NCBI RefSeq assembly: GCF_963675165.1
Contig: NC_087380.1
Coordinates: 2,595,803 to 2,659,802, forward strand
DNA: 64,000 nt
Direction: 5' to 3'
Origin: Halichondria panicea
Lineage: Eukaryota > Porifera > Demospongiae > Suberitida > Halichondriidae
Of this stretch, positions 43,160 to 53,621 are shown piece by piece. The position numbers and the translations under genes were made by a program. The notes beneath the pieces were generated by a model. The model searched no databases. It was not told the DNA's origin and saw only the letters and a program-made list of their open reading frames with translations. Numbering within the stretch: the first letter of the stretch is position 1; each line of letters starts with the position of its first letter.

Positions 43160-43230
43160 ACCACCTCCACCCCCTTTTGCATGCATGACAGGAAATGATT
43201 GTTTAGATTGCATTCCACATCTATAAAGAG
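43160..43230 (+). promoter_or_regulatory. Core promoter candidate of receptor F
   Basis: ccacctccacccccttttgc, gacaggaaatgatt and gcattccacatctataaaga, as before C and G. The TATA-like box is about 80 bp before the start codon at 43308. Confidence 0.55.
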
Positions 43231-43307
43231 AGAGATAGGTGAATTTTCGAACAAGTAGACTATAGTAAACTGACTGATCTGCAAATGTTACAAGATAGAT
43301 CTACAAG

Positions 43308-45636
43308 ATGAGATGCACACTTTCTATAATTTCATGTATTTGTAAGTGTTAGATTACCATTGTGTATGTGTAGTGTATAGTCTAGTACTAATACCGGAAC
43401 AAACTCTATATATACAGATGATGTATTCCTATGCATGCAGTGTTGGTGCTCCAGCAGCTGGTATCTGGACAGCAGTGTACAGTCGGTCGTGTGGGCAGTA
43501 CAAGGACTGGTACAATGGGGAATAGAGCAGCAAACGAGTTCTACATTGATCGTGGTAATCGTGCTGGATGTGCTGGGATGATCACCTCACTCTCTTACTG
43601 TTTCCATCGACCTCCAGGAAATCTTCCAGCTGCTAACGAGTACTTGACTACAGTTGCTGTGTACAGACCAGCGAGTACCAATGCAAATGAGAATGTTTTT
43701 ACTGCTGTTTCTTCACCTATCACAATACAAAAGCCAGTTGTAGAGTTTCAAACTGAATTAAATACTGCTACTGATACAAACTTTGCCTGCTCTGTATTTA
43801 ATCTACCGCAACCAGTACCCATGGCGACTGGTGATGTTCTTGGGGCATGTGTGTTTGACTCCCCTGACACTACAAGTGGTGTTACTACTTACCGGCTTGA
43901 TATAGTCAGTAGAGCTGCTTCCGATAGTGAAGATCTTGTGAGAACAAACACAGATCCCAGTAGCCCTGTTGGCTGCAGTGCCACTACTGTGCCAAGTTCC
44001 TTTGATGGAGGCGCATCTGGTACTGGTTCTAGCAGTTCAAGGTCCCTTCACCTCTGGGCAAACATAGGTAAGTTGAAGCAATTATTATTTAATTCTGTTA
44101 TTATACACTGAACATGAGGACATGTACCGTATGTTATACAGAAGTGGTTACAACTGAAGCACCTACAATGGGAGCAACTACCATGGAAGCGACTACTATG
44201 GAAGCGACTACCATGGAAGCGACTACCATGGAAGCGACTACTATGGAAACTACTACCATGGAAGCGACTACCATGGAAGCGACTACCATGGAAGTGACTA
44301 CGATGGAAACGACTACCATGGAAGCGACTACCATGGAAGTGACTACGATGGAAGCGACTACCATGGAAGCGACTACCATGGAAGCGACTACCATGGAAAC
44401 GACTACCATGGAAGCGACCATGGAAGCAACTACAATGGAAGCGACTAAACCTTCTACAACTACGCCTGAACAGACTGCAAACACCAACACTCCTGAAGAC
44501 GGCACAACTGACATGACCACAGCGGGTGGTCCACTGATGACTGAGGGAGACTCTACTACTGCAACCACAAACCGAGGAACAACGAGCAACCCTGATGCCA
44601 CCACTGCACAACCCATTGGTGGTGGGGGAGGTGGTTCTAACGTAGCAACCATTGCCATTGCTGTGGTAGTTGTACTCATTGTTGTGATTGCTTTAGTTGC
44701 CATACTAATACTTGTGTTGTTAAGGCGACGATCGAAAGCATTGCACTCAATAAGTAAGTTAATTTTGAAATTGAAAACAATGTTACAATTAACTGCGTGG
44801 ATTCTTTGTTGTGCACAGAAAACAATGAAGTACATGACAAATCTGGGAAAGAAACTGCTGTTGACTTGAAGTCCAATGAAGCTTACGGTATTCATGGTGA
44901 GCCTCGAGACACTCCCACAGACTACTATGACTATTCTTTGGTGAATGCATTGTTGACTCGTCTAGTCAGCAATCTGTAGAAGTATAGCCGTGCACGATCT
45001 TTACAAATGGATTCACTGTTTGTGAAAGGTTTAAGCATTGCATCTGAAGTGAAAAAAGCGTTGTTCACATGACATACGTTCATTGCTTAATTGTTATGCA
45101 TATAAATTCCAACGAGGATTATGATGAGACTCGAGACACTCCCATGCACAGACTACTATACGATAATGTTCTTCGAAGTAGAAGAAGCTAATACTAGATA
45201 GACTAAGTATGTGCAATTCCTTTTAAGGAATGATATTATTATTGCAGGACAATCATCAACAACTCAACAACCCAATGATGTGACTTATGAGGAAGTGCCA
45301 GGACCTATACACTACAACGATCCTTGTCAGCCGATACCTTTGGAAAACATTGAAGCTTACAGAGTACACAAATCTGCACAAATGGCTGAAACATGCTCAC
45401 AAGAAGTTGACCTGAAGTCCAACGAGGCGTATGGTGTGAGAGGAGAGGTGCAAGTTGCTGCCATTAATGGGACCACTGATGCAGTGTACTATAGTGTCAT
45501 TGACTCGCCTGGTCAGCAATCTGGAGAAGCAGCCAGGAGAACTAAAATTCAAATGGACAGCAATGAAGCATATGGAACATCTGAGAGAGATAGACAAACA
45601 GAGGAAACTCTTGACTATGATTACGCTATCCTGTAA
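43308..45636 (+). CDS. Receptor F: intact kinase-less receptor with ITIM-like tyrosine tail
   Basis: Exons 43308-43341, 43441-44067, 44142-44753, 44819-44896 and 45248-45636 join in phase to about 579 residues. Exon 4 uses donor CATG/GTGAGC; the downstream donor at 44940 would break the frame. Signal peptide, then an ectodomain nearly identical to that of G. The stalk has about 18 MEATT-type repeats. Membrane segment about 393-414, followed by RRRSK. The tail carries NEAYG motifs, VTYEEV, IHYNDP, VYYSVI and DYDYAIL. VTYEEV and VYYSVI fit the (S/I/V/L)xYxx(I/V/L) ITIM consensus; that they bind SH2 phosphatases is inference. The N-terminal half is G-like and the membrane/tail half A-like. Confidence 0.85.
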
Positions 45637-46100
45637 ATAATTTTTTGCAATTAAGTAGTGCGAAGTGGTCATTGATAATTGGTCGAGCACCTTCACCCCT
45701 GTGCTATAGGCTCTAATAAATTATGCTCCGTTTAGTGTCTAAAGATAATTGGGCATCAATGTCCATTTTTGGTAAAGATCGTTAACATTAAGTTTTGCAT
45801 AACAACGTTCTCATGGTAAAAAGTCTGAAGGTGATATGATGCATCACTTCAAATCAGCAAGATAAAACACTTGTTTTTCAGTTGTGTATACTGTGTTTAT
45901 GTCTACGTCTATAATCATTGTCAGGGGACTTTTTATACGCGAATAGTCCAATGGGTGAAAAAGGTTATTATCACATTTGAGACAGATAGAGAAAACAAAC
46001 AGAGGAAAAACTCTTGACATGACTGTAAACTAAATTATAAACATTTTAGTGCAAGTGGTGCATGTGGTCATAATTATCCTTCATTGTGAATACACTCTAG
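45637..46100. other. Spacer between F and G
   Basis: Near-copy of 42770-43150 and related to 29470-29830 and 37380-37770. Contains the degenerate end of a receptor tail exon (45985-46035). No open gene. Confidence 0.6.
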
Positions 46101-46168
46101 ACCACCTCCACCCCCTTTTGCATGCATGACAGGAAATGATTGTTTAGATTGCATTCCACATCTATAAA
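46101..46168 (+). promoter_or_regulatory. Core promoter candidate of receptor G
   Basis: Same ordered block as before C and F (CACC-rich, aggaaatg, cattcca, ctataaag), ending about 80 bp before the start codon. Confidence 0.55.
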
Positions 46169-46248
46169 GAGAGAGATAGGTGAATTTTCGAACAAGTAGA
46201 TTATAGTAAACTGACTGATCTGCAAGTGTTACAAGATAGATCTACAAG

Positions 46249-49200
46249 ATGAGATGCACACTTTCTATAATTTCATGTATTTGTAAGTGTTAGATTACCA
46301 TTGTGTATGTGTAGTGTATAGTCTAGTACTAATACCGGAACAAACTCTATATATACAGATGATGTATTCCTATGCATGCAGTGTTGGTGCTCCAGCAGCT
46401 GGTATCTGGACAGCAGTGTACAGTCGGTCGTGTGGGCAGTACAAGGACTGGTACAATGGCGAATAGAGCAGTAAACGAGTTCTACATTGATCGTGGTAAT
46501 CGTGCTGGATGTGCTGGGATGATCACCTCACTCTCTTACTGTTTCCATCGACCACCAGGAAATGTTCCAGTCGCTAACGAGTACCTGACTACAGTTGCTG
46601 TGTACAGACCAGCGAGTACCAATGCAAATGAGAATGTTTTTACTGCTGTTTCTTCACCTATCACAATACAAAAGCCAGTTGTAGAGTTTCAAACTGAATT
46701 AAATGCTGCTACTGATACAAACTTTGCCTGCTCTGTATTTAATCTACCGCAACCAGTACCCATGGCGACTGGTGATGTTCTTGGGGCGTGTGTGTTTGAC
46801 TCCCCTGACACTACAAGTGGTGTCACTACTTACCGGCTTGATATAGTCAGTAGAGCTGCTTCCGGTAGTGAAGATCTTGTGAGAACAAACACAGATCCCA
46901 GTAGCCCTGTTGGCTGCAGTGCCACTACTGTGCCAAGTTCCTTTGATGGAGGCGCATCTGGTACTGGTTCTAGCAGTTCAAGGTCCCTTCACCTCTGGGC
47001 AAACATAGGTAAGTTGAAGCAATTATTATTTAATTCTGTTATTATACACTGAACATGAGGACATGTACCGTATGTTATACAGAAGTGGTTACAACTGAAG
47101 CACCTACAATGGGAGCAACTACCATGGAAGCGACTACTATGGAAGCGACCACCATGGAAGCGACTACCATGGAAGCGACTACTATGGAAACTACTACCAT
47201 GGAAGCGACTACCATGGAAGTGACTACGATAGAAGCGACTACCATGGAAGCGACTACCATGGAAGCGACTACCATGGAAGCGACCATGGAAGCAACTACA
47301 ATGGAAGCGACTAAACCTTCTACAACTACGCCTGAACCGACTGCAAACACCAACACTCCTGAAGACGGCACAACTGACATGACCACAGCGGGTGGTCCAC
47401 TGATGACTGAGGGAGACTCTACTACTGCAACCACAAACCGAGGGACAACGAGCAACCTTGATGCCACCACTGCACAATCCATTGGTGGTGGGGGAGGTGG
47501 TTCTAACGTAGCAACCATTGCTATTGCTTTGGTAGTTGTACTCATGGTTGTGGTCAGCCTAGCTGCCGTCATGGTGATAGTCATTATTCTTGTGTCAAAG
47601 AGGCTGAAAAAGGTCAAGAAATCATATGCAATGACCAACAACTCAGTAGGTGAGTGTTAAGCCAGAGGGTACCTGTATTGTTAAGCCCTCAAATATAATG
47701 TGTTATATAGCTTCAATATCATTATTCTCCAGATACTTCGATATCTTTAATGTTACTTTCAATTACAGACAACCAGTTGTACTCGGCAGTGGCTGATGCT
47801 GAAAGCTTAAAGAGAGCTAAATGGGAACAACCACAGCCACAGCAGCAAGGCAGTCAGTGGCCCACACAGTCCCAGGAGCATGTGTATGAGTTTGAGGGGG
47901 CGTTCAGTCCTACCCGGTCAATGGAGTCCACCTATGCTGAAGTTGGGCCCTTTGGTGCACTGGTGAGGGAAAAAAGCTTTGCACTTATGTTTTCTGTACA
48001 TCATTGTCTTAGGGTACCTCTGTGTGTGTGCTGAATTGTGTAAACCACTCAACACAATGTGTACACTGTTTGTCATTATTAGCTTGCCCAAGTGTGTGGG
48101 GATGCCATTATGAATTCTATTACAAATGCCCTTACAAAGGAGTCTAGTGTTGTGGCACTTCTCATGAATCCTTTAACTTGATCACATGAATGTATTATGT
48201 TATAGTTACAACACAGGCACGAAGGATATATGCCATGCATGCATCCTGAGTGCACGTGTTATAACTAGTTTATATCCCGAGGGCATAGCAACATAACACT
48301 GTCTTAGTAATAACCTGCACAAATAGATGACAGAGACAACTCTAGACACAGCTTCATCTCTTCTCTCTTCTAGACGCCAGTATCTGCAGCGTATAAGATT
48401 GGCATGACCGACGAATGGCTTGACATAAAATTGTTGGAGTTCCAACGCTGAAACCAGTACACTGCAAAACAGCCCCACCCCACTTCTGATGCTGCAAAAC
48501 AGCCACCCCACTACTGCTGCAAAGAAACAGCCCTACCCCACTACTCAGTGTAACTGCTGCTCGAACAGCCCTCCACAGTGGTCTATCCTCGGCATCACAA
48601 CCAAGCCAAAGAAGCTCGCCTCTACACTGCTGCAAAACAGCTCAAGCCCCCAGCAAAAAGAGCCGCTTCTAGTGCTATGGTGAAACAGAATTAAAATGCA
48701 TCACAAGGTCGAGGACTAGGTCTAGAAACACAGAATCTTCCACAAAATGAACCTTGGACAATTTAAAAACCTGCATGGTTGCAAAGAAGAAACTCCAGCA
48801 GTGCTTAACATTCCTGCATGGCTGGACTTACTTTGATACTTGTTATTTCTCATGATATTATTGTCTGTCTAATGCCAGAGGGGCGTTTTGTGGTTAGTGC
48901 ATTATGACTTTTCGGTTAGTGCATTATGACTTTAAGCAGTGCATTATGCTGCATATTGCACTTGGCAGCAACGTAGCAATAGGATATAAACTATAATAAG
49001 AAGCCAGTTTGTTATATATGCCATCCACATATACAGAATGGTTATGAGGTTGTCTATGAGTCTCCACTGGATGCCCCGGCTATTAGCTACCATCAACTAT
49101 TGGAAAAGGTACAACTTTTGTGTGTACATTGTATGGCTATATTTAGTTTGAAATGCAAGATTCTTCTAAATACAGAACAAGGAAGAGGACATTTATGTCG

Positions 49201-50708
49201 GAGAAAATCCGTATGAAACACCAGCATCTAGAGAGAACGATATCTATGCTCAGTTGCAGACCTGGAGGGTGACACACTTGAACAGAGAAGACATTAAGTA
49301 AGTCATTAAAAATATTGACTTGAACAGAAGACGTTAAGTAAGTCATTGAAAATATTGATGACAAAACTACATGCAGGATTGCTGGTCACCTTGGGTCTGG
49401 TCAGTTTGGCAGTGTGGAGCAAGGAGTGTGGAAGAGACAGGGAACTCAACCAGTGGACGTGGCACTCAAGAGTCTCACCAAAACATCGGAGGAGGACAAA
49501 GTCAAGTTCCTCCAAGAAGCCGCCATCATGGCTCAGTTCAGACACCCTAACGTTATCATGCTGCATGGAGTAGTCACCAGTGGAGACCCTGTGAGTGTAT
49601 GGTATTAGCTCAAGTGACCTCTGCGGCTAACAAATTGGGACACAAGAAACAGAATGCACAATCATTGGTTACAGCTTGCTTCTTGGCAACATTTGAACTG
49701 TATGTATGCAATAATGCAATAATGATGCAATTCGTGTGCCTGCAGATGATGCTTGTGGTGGAAATGGCGAAGAAAGGTGATTTACGACAATTTCTCCTAT
49801 CTCTTCGACCTGAGTAAGAATTTCTATAGTTAAATATACCACCTCACACACCCCCCCATAGCCCAGGGCAGTTAATGCCGAGCAACACATTGTCAATGTT
49901 ACTGAAGTTCTCTCAACAAGTTGCTCTTGGGATGCAGTACCTCTCAGCTAAAGGATTTGTGCACAGAGACATGGCTGCTAGGAATGTGCTAGTGACAAGA
50001 AATGACATATGCAAGGTGGTTTATCAATTTTTAGCTATAAAAAAACACTCAATTTAATTATTTTTATACACATAGGTTGCTGATTTTGGAATGTCCCGAG
50101 ATCTTGCTGATGAGAACTACTATGTCTCACAAGGAAGAGACAAGATCCCTGTCAAGTGGACAGCCCCTGAGGCCATTCACTACAAGAAGTACTCGACTGC
50201 CAGTGATGTGTGGGCCTACGGGTGTCTGCTCTATGAGATATGGAGTATTGGGCACAAGCCGTTTGAAGGAATATCTAATCAAGAGGTATTATAATTATAC
50301 CGCCTAAATCACAACTTCATTGATGTTCTTTGCACATGTGCAGGCTATTCGACTCATTGATTCTGGTCAGCGTCTTCCTCCACCTCCTGGCTGCCCTAAC
50401 ATGATCTACGAGCTCATGATACTATGTTGGTAAGATGCATTAATTATTACAAATTTAGAAATGTGTGCACCATTTGCACCAAACTACACACATTCTAATA
50501 CAAGTCTGTCTTTTCATGCAGGCATCCCGAGAGCTCCCAACGTCTTGTGTTCCGTGATGTCGTGCTCACTCTTGTTGGCAGTGAGAAGATGGTCCTGAGC
50601 ATTCCCAAGGAGGACTCCTCCACTAACCCACTGGCTGGAGTATTGGGAGCTCCACTGGAGGCCGGAGAGAACATGTACTCTCAGCTGCAAAGGAGATATA
50701 TACATTGA
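46249..50708 (+). CDS. Receptor G: receptor tyrosine kinase, paralog of C
   Basis: Twelve exons in phase, 856 residues: 46249-46282, 46382-47008, 47083-47649, 47733-47962, 49037-49108, 49176-49297, 49377-49590, 49746-49813, 49862-50015, 50076-50285, 50344-50429, 50522-50708. Same plan as C: signal peptide, six-Cys ectodomain, stalk (about 13 MEATT-type repeats), membrane segment about 368-391 and SKRLKKVKK. The juxtamembrane tyrosines include NQLYSAV, STYAEV, NPYETP and NDIYAQL. The kinase (about 551-856) has GSGQFGSV, VALKSL, HRDMAARN, DFGMSRD, ENYYVSQGRDKIPVKWTAPE and PPPPGCP. All catalytic residues are present. Exon sizes from exon 5 on equal those of C. Intron 4 is about 0.8 kb longer because of an insertion. 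Confidence 0.93.
48200..48992. mobile_element. Insertion of unknown type in intron 4 of receptor G
   Basis: The flanks match the 277-bp intron of receptor C (tgatcacatgaatgtat ... ataataagaagccagtttgt), but about 0.8 kb intervenes here. It holds repeated CAGCC(C/A)CACCCCACTACT-like words and a repeated 'ggttagtgcattatgactt'. An 11-bp inverted pair agtttatatcc / ggatataaact lies at 48267 and 48982. No coding sequence recognised. Confidence 0.5.
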
Positions 50709-51280
50709 TTGTTTCCATGGAGGTGCAGCTGCTGAAACTGTTTCGATATTGAAGTGTCTCATTAAATATGCCATGCACAAATTGTTTTTTCACTTTTTTG
50801 TGATGTCATAATTATTTTTATCTCTGTCACTATAATAATTTTATAAACAAATGATTGTTGTATTTCAAAGCTAGCTCAATACAATAATTAGTGTTGAGCG
50901 AGCTCAGCATTGTTTTGGAAAGCATGTATGCATTATATGGAACCAGGAATCGTTAAAATCATATAGTGATCATAGTCATCAAATTGAATTTTACTATCAT
51001 TATCTGATTCCGTACATTTATGTTTAAAATACTCCTTTTGTTTCTGAACGGATCGAATGTTCATTGCTAAAGCTCGAATTTCATCAAAATGGGATTGAAC
51101 TGTTATGACGGAACCTACTCCAAAAGTCTGGTTGGTACGTGAGTTACCATAGTTATTTTTGTAGCGGATATAAATGATCGGGTGACAGCTAGGGGATAGA
51201 TTTATCATAGTGTAGCAATGAGGCATGATATGGTAGAGATAGACAAACTGAAGAAACCCTATTCTGTAAACTAAATTGTT
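50709..51280. other. 3' flank of receptor G
   Basis: Copy of 33708-34280. No gene recognised. Confidence 0.5.
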
Positions 51281-51289
51281 TGCCTCATA

Positions 51290-51690
51290 ATCTTTAGTGC
51301 AAGTTGTCACTGTTGTTGTACAGTCGGTCGTGTAGGCAGTATGCGATGATAGAAATAGGGACAACTGGATGTGCTGGGATGATCACCTCACTCTCTTACT
51401 GTTTCCATCGACCATCGCCAATTGCTTAATGTTGTTAATGCGACAATTATCAACGACTACCATGTGCACTCAAAAACCCAATGACGTGAATTACAAGGAA
51501 GTATCTACACACTACAATGATCCTTGTCAGCCGATACCATTGAAAAACAATTTAATGAAGCTAGCTTACAGTGTACACAAATCTGGAATTGAAAAAAGTA
51601 CATGCCGGGTGAAACATACTCGCAAGAAGTTGATCTAAAGTCCAACGAGGCGTATGGTGTGAAAGGGGAGGTGAAAGAATCCAGATGAAG
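51290..51690 (+). pseudogene. Receptor remnant, duplicate of 34290-34730
   Basis: Same broken ectodomain start and tail words (DVNYKEV, LKSNEAYGVKGEV) as the left copy, with slightly different damage. The NEAYG word is better preserved here. Confidence 0.65.
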
Positions 51691-51798
51691 CTAATTAATA
51701 CCGAAGGGGCTCTTTATGATGTCATAGAAACTAAATCAGAAATTCTGAAGAGGGAAAAGATGTGACAGAATCACACATCAATGAACAGTTTTCTCAAA

Positions 51799-52260
51799 TT
51801 AATGCCTGACCAATTCAAACACAACATCGTCAACTTTGAGGAGAGGACAGTTTTCGCTGATGTGTAGAGGTGTGTCAGGGTATGAGGGAAACTTTTTCTT
51901 CGAAAATGTCATGTAACAGCACTTAAAGGGGTTTAGCTTTATAACGGACCATGGGGTACGGAATCGAATGCTTTGCTTATAAATCAAATTAAGTAGACAG
52001 CACATATTTTTTTACCCTCATCCAATGATTTGAGGCAGTGGTGTGTGAATGAGAGTAGGGCCGATGTGGTTGACTTTTTGGCAGTAAAGCCCCATTGATA
52101 GTGGATAGAGGAGTATGCTCCGCTAAGTATATAGTGATTGCTGTGAATACATGTCATTCTCGAGGACTTTGCTGACGATTGGGAGATGTGATATGGTCTA
52201 TAATTGGCAGGATTGTCTTTTTTACCTGATTTAGGCACAATCACAACTCTAGCGACCTTC
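51799..52260 (-). pseudogene. LINE reverse transcriptase fragment, duplicate
   Basis: Copy of 34834-35280 (IVPKSGKKDNPANYRP, QWGFTAKKST) with extra frameshifts. It was duplicated together with the receptor block, so it was present before the duplication. Confidence 0.8.
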
Positions 52261-52599
52261 CAGTTCTTCGGAAACTTTCCTTTAGTTAGTAATAGAGTTT
52301 AAGGCTGGGCGCTATAGCGTTTGCAGTGTGTTTGAGCATCAGCGCAGAGATATCGTCAGCTCCTGCAACCTTCTTCGTATCTAAGGCTCTCAGATACAGT
52401 TCAATTTCTTCATTTGAACAAAGAAGCTCATCTGAAGTCTTTTCCAAGACTGGCTATCTCAACAGTTGGTATATGCAAGCTCAGCTTAAAATTTGCTTTC
52501 CTTTTTGCATTTGAGTGACCAGCTCTGGAGTATAATTATACTTCAGTGTCAAATGCTTTCACTACAGAGAGAAATGCCAATCTTCTTACTGGCATTAAC

Positions 52600-53470
52600 T
52601 TTGCTATTGCATCATATTTACTGAGTGGAGTTGTTGGCTGGTGATATGATCAGTGCTTGTATATTTATGACCCTCCTGATAGTGGATTGGATGGACATAC
52701 AGTTGAATGTGGTTGGACGAAATGCTGGGCCTGATCTTGCGATCTTGCTGACGAAAGCTATACTATGTATTTCAAGGTGGTGTATTCCCGTCAAGTGGAC
52801 AACCCATTATATAGGCCATTCACTACAATTATGAAGTACTCGACTATACCAGTGATGTGTGGGCCTACGGGTGTCTGCTCTATGACGTTTCAATTGCTAA
52901 AAAAACATTCAGGTAAGTTCCCATAGTGATGTACATGCACGTAGATAATCACTATAATTATACTGATATTCATTAATTTTCTTAGAAGCTGGTAAAAGAC
53001 TCTCTCCACCTCCTGGCTGTCTGGATATGTTTTATGAGCTCATGACCTTCAGTTGGTAGACTATATGCAAGCTTAGCTTTAAAATTTGCTTTCCTTTTCG
53101 CATTTGAGTGATCAGCCAAAACTATAGATATTATAGATCAGCTCTGGAATATAATTATACTTCAGTGCATGTCAAATGCTTTCACTACAGAGAGAAATGC
53201 CAATCTTCCTACTGGCATTAACATTGCATGTTGATATTCAGGCTGGTCATGTGATCGGTGCTTGTACTTATGACCCTCCTGAAGTGGATGGATGTACAGC
53301 ACAGTTGGATGTGATTGGACGAAATGCTGGGCCTGATCACTTCAGCGTTTATCTATATATATATATATATAAAATTATGCCGACATAAGTAAGTAACAAT
53401 CATCTTATAGATCTTTCTTGCATGCTGATTTTGTTGTACATGCAGCTCCCCTGTCAACAACTGGACCTCA
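52600..53470 (+). pseudogene. Diverged receptor kinase remnants, duplicate of 35640-36480
   Basis: Contains GDMISACI, LNVVGRNAGPDL, kinase scraps (52790-52900; 52985-53045, AGKRLSPPPGC) and the better preserved second relic QAGHVIGACTYDPPEVDG with LDVIGRNAGPDHF (53235-53350). No continuous gene. Confidence 0.65.
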
Positions 53471-53508
53471 AACCAACCCCATGCATGCATGCATGACTAT
53501 ACATGGAT

Positions 53509-53570
53509 AGCCTCGATTCCAGGCCGCGAAGAGAGAAGTGCTATTCTCTTTGTGGCCTGGAATCGAGGCT
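53509..53570. repeat. Hairpin repeat, duplicate of 37157-37219
   Basis: agcctcgattccaggccgcg is complementary to tgtggcctggaatcgaggct with mismatches. It precedes the LINE insertion. Confidence 0.8.
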
Positions 53571-53621
53571 AGACAGTGGGCACAACATAGCACAACTATA
53601 CTGTTGACAAGCACAGTAGGC

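Noticed and set aside
44048..44895. Minus-strand frames rich in RFHGSRFHGS or VVASMVVAS (also at 22896-23753, 30826-31425 and 46989-47641)
   Set aside because: They are antisense shadows of the Thr-rich stalk and membrane exons of the plus-strand receptors.
48206..48683. Open frames on both strands within intron 4 of receptor G
   Set aside because: The segment is absent from the paralogous intron and is low-complexity repeat sequence; no coding features.
53538..53621. Start codon of the long LINE frame taken as the true start
   Set aside because: These first 28 codons lie in the duplicated flank also present at 37.2 kb; the element itself begins near 53622.
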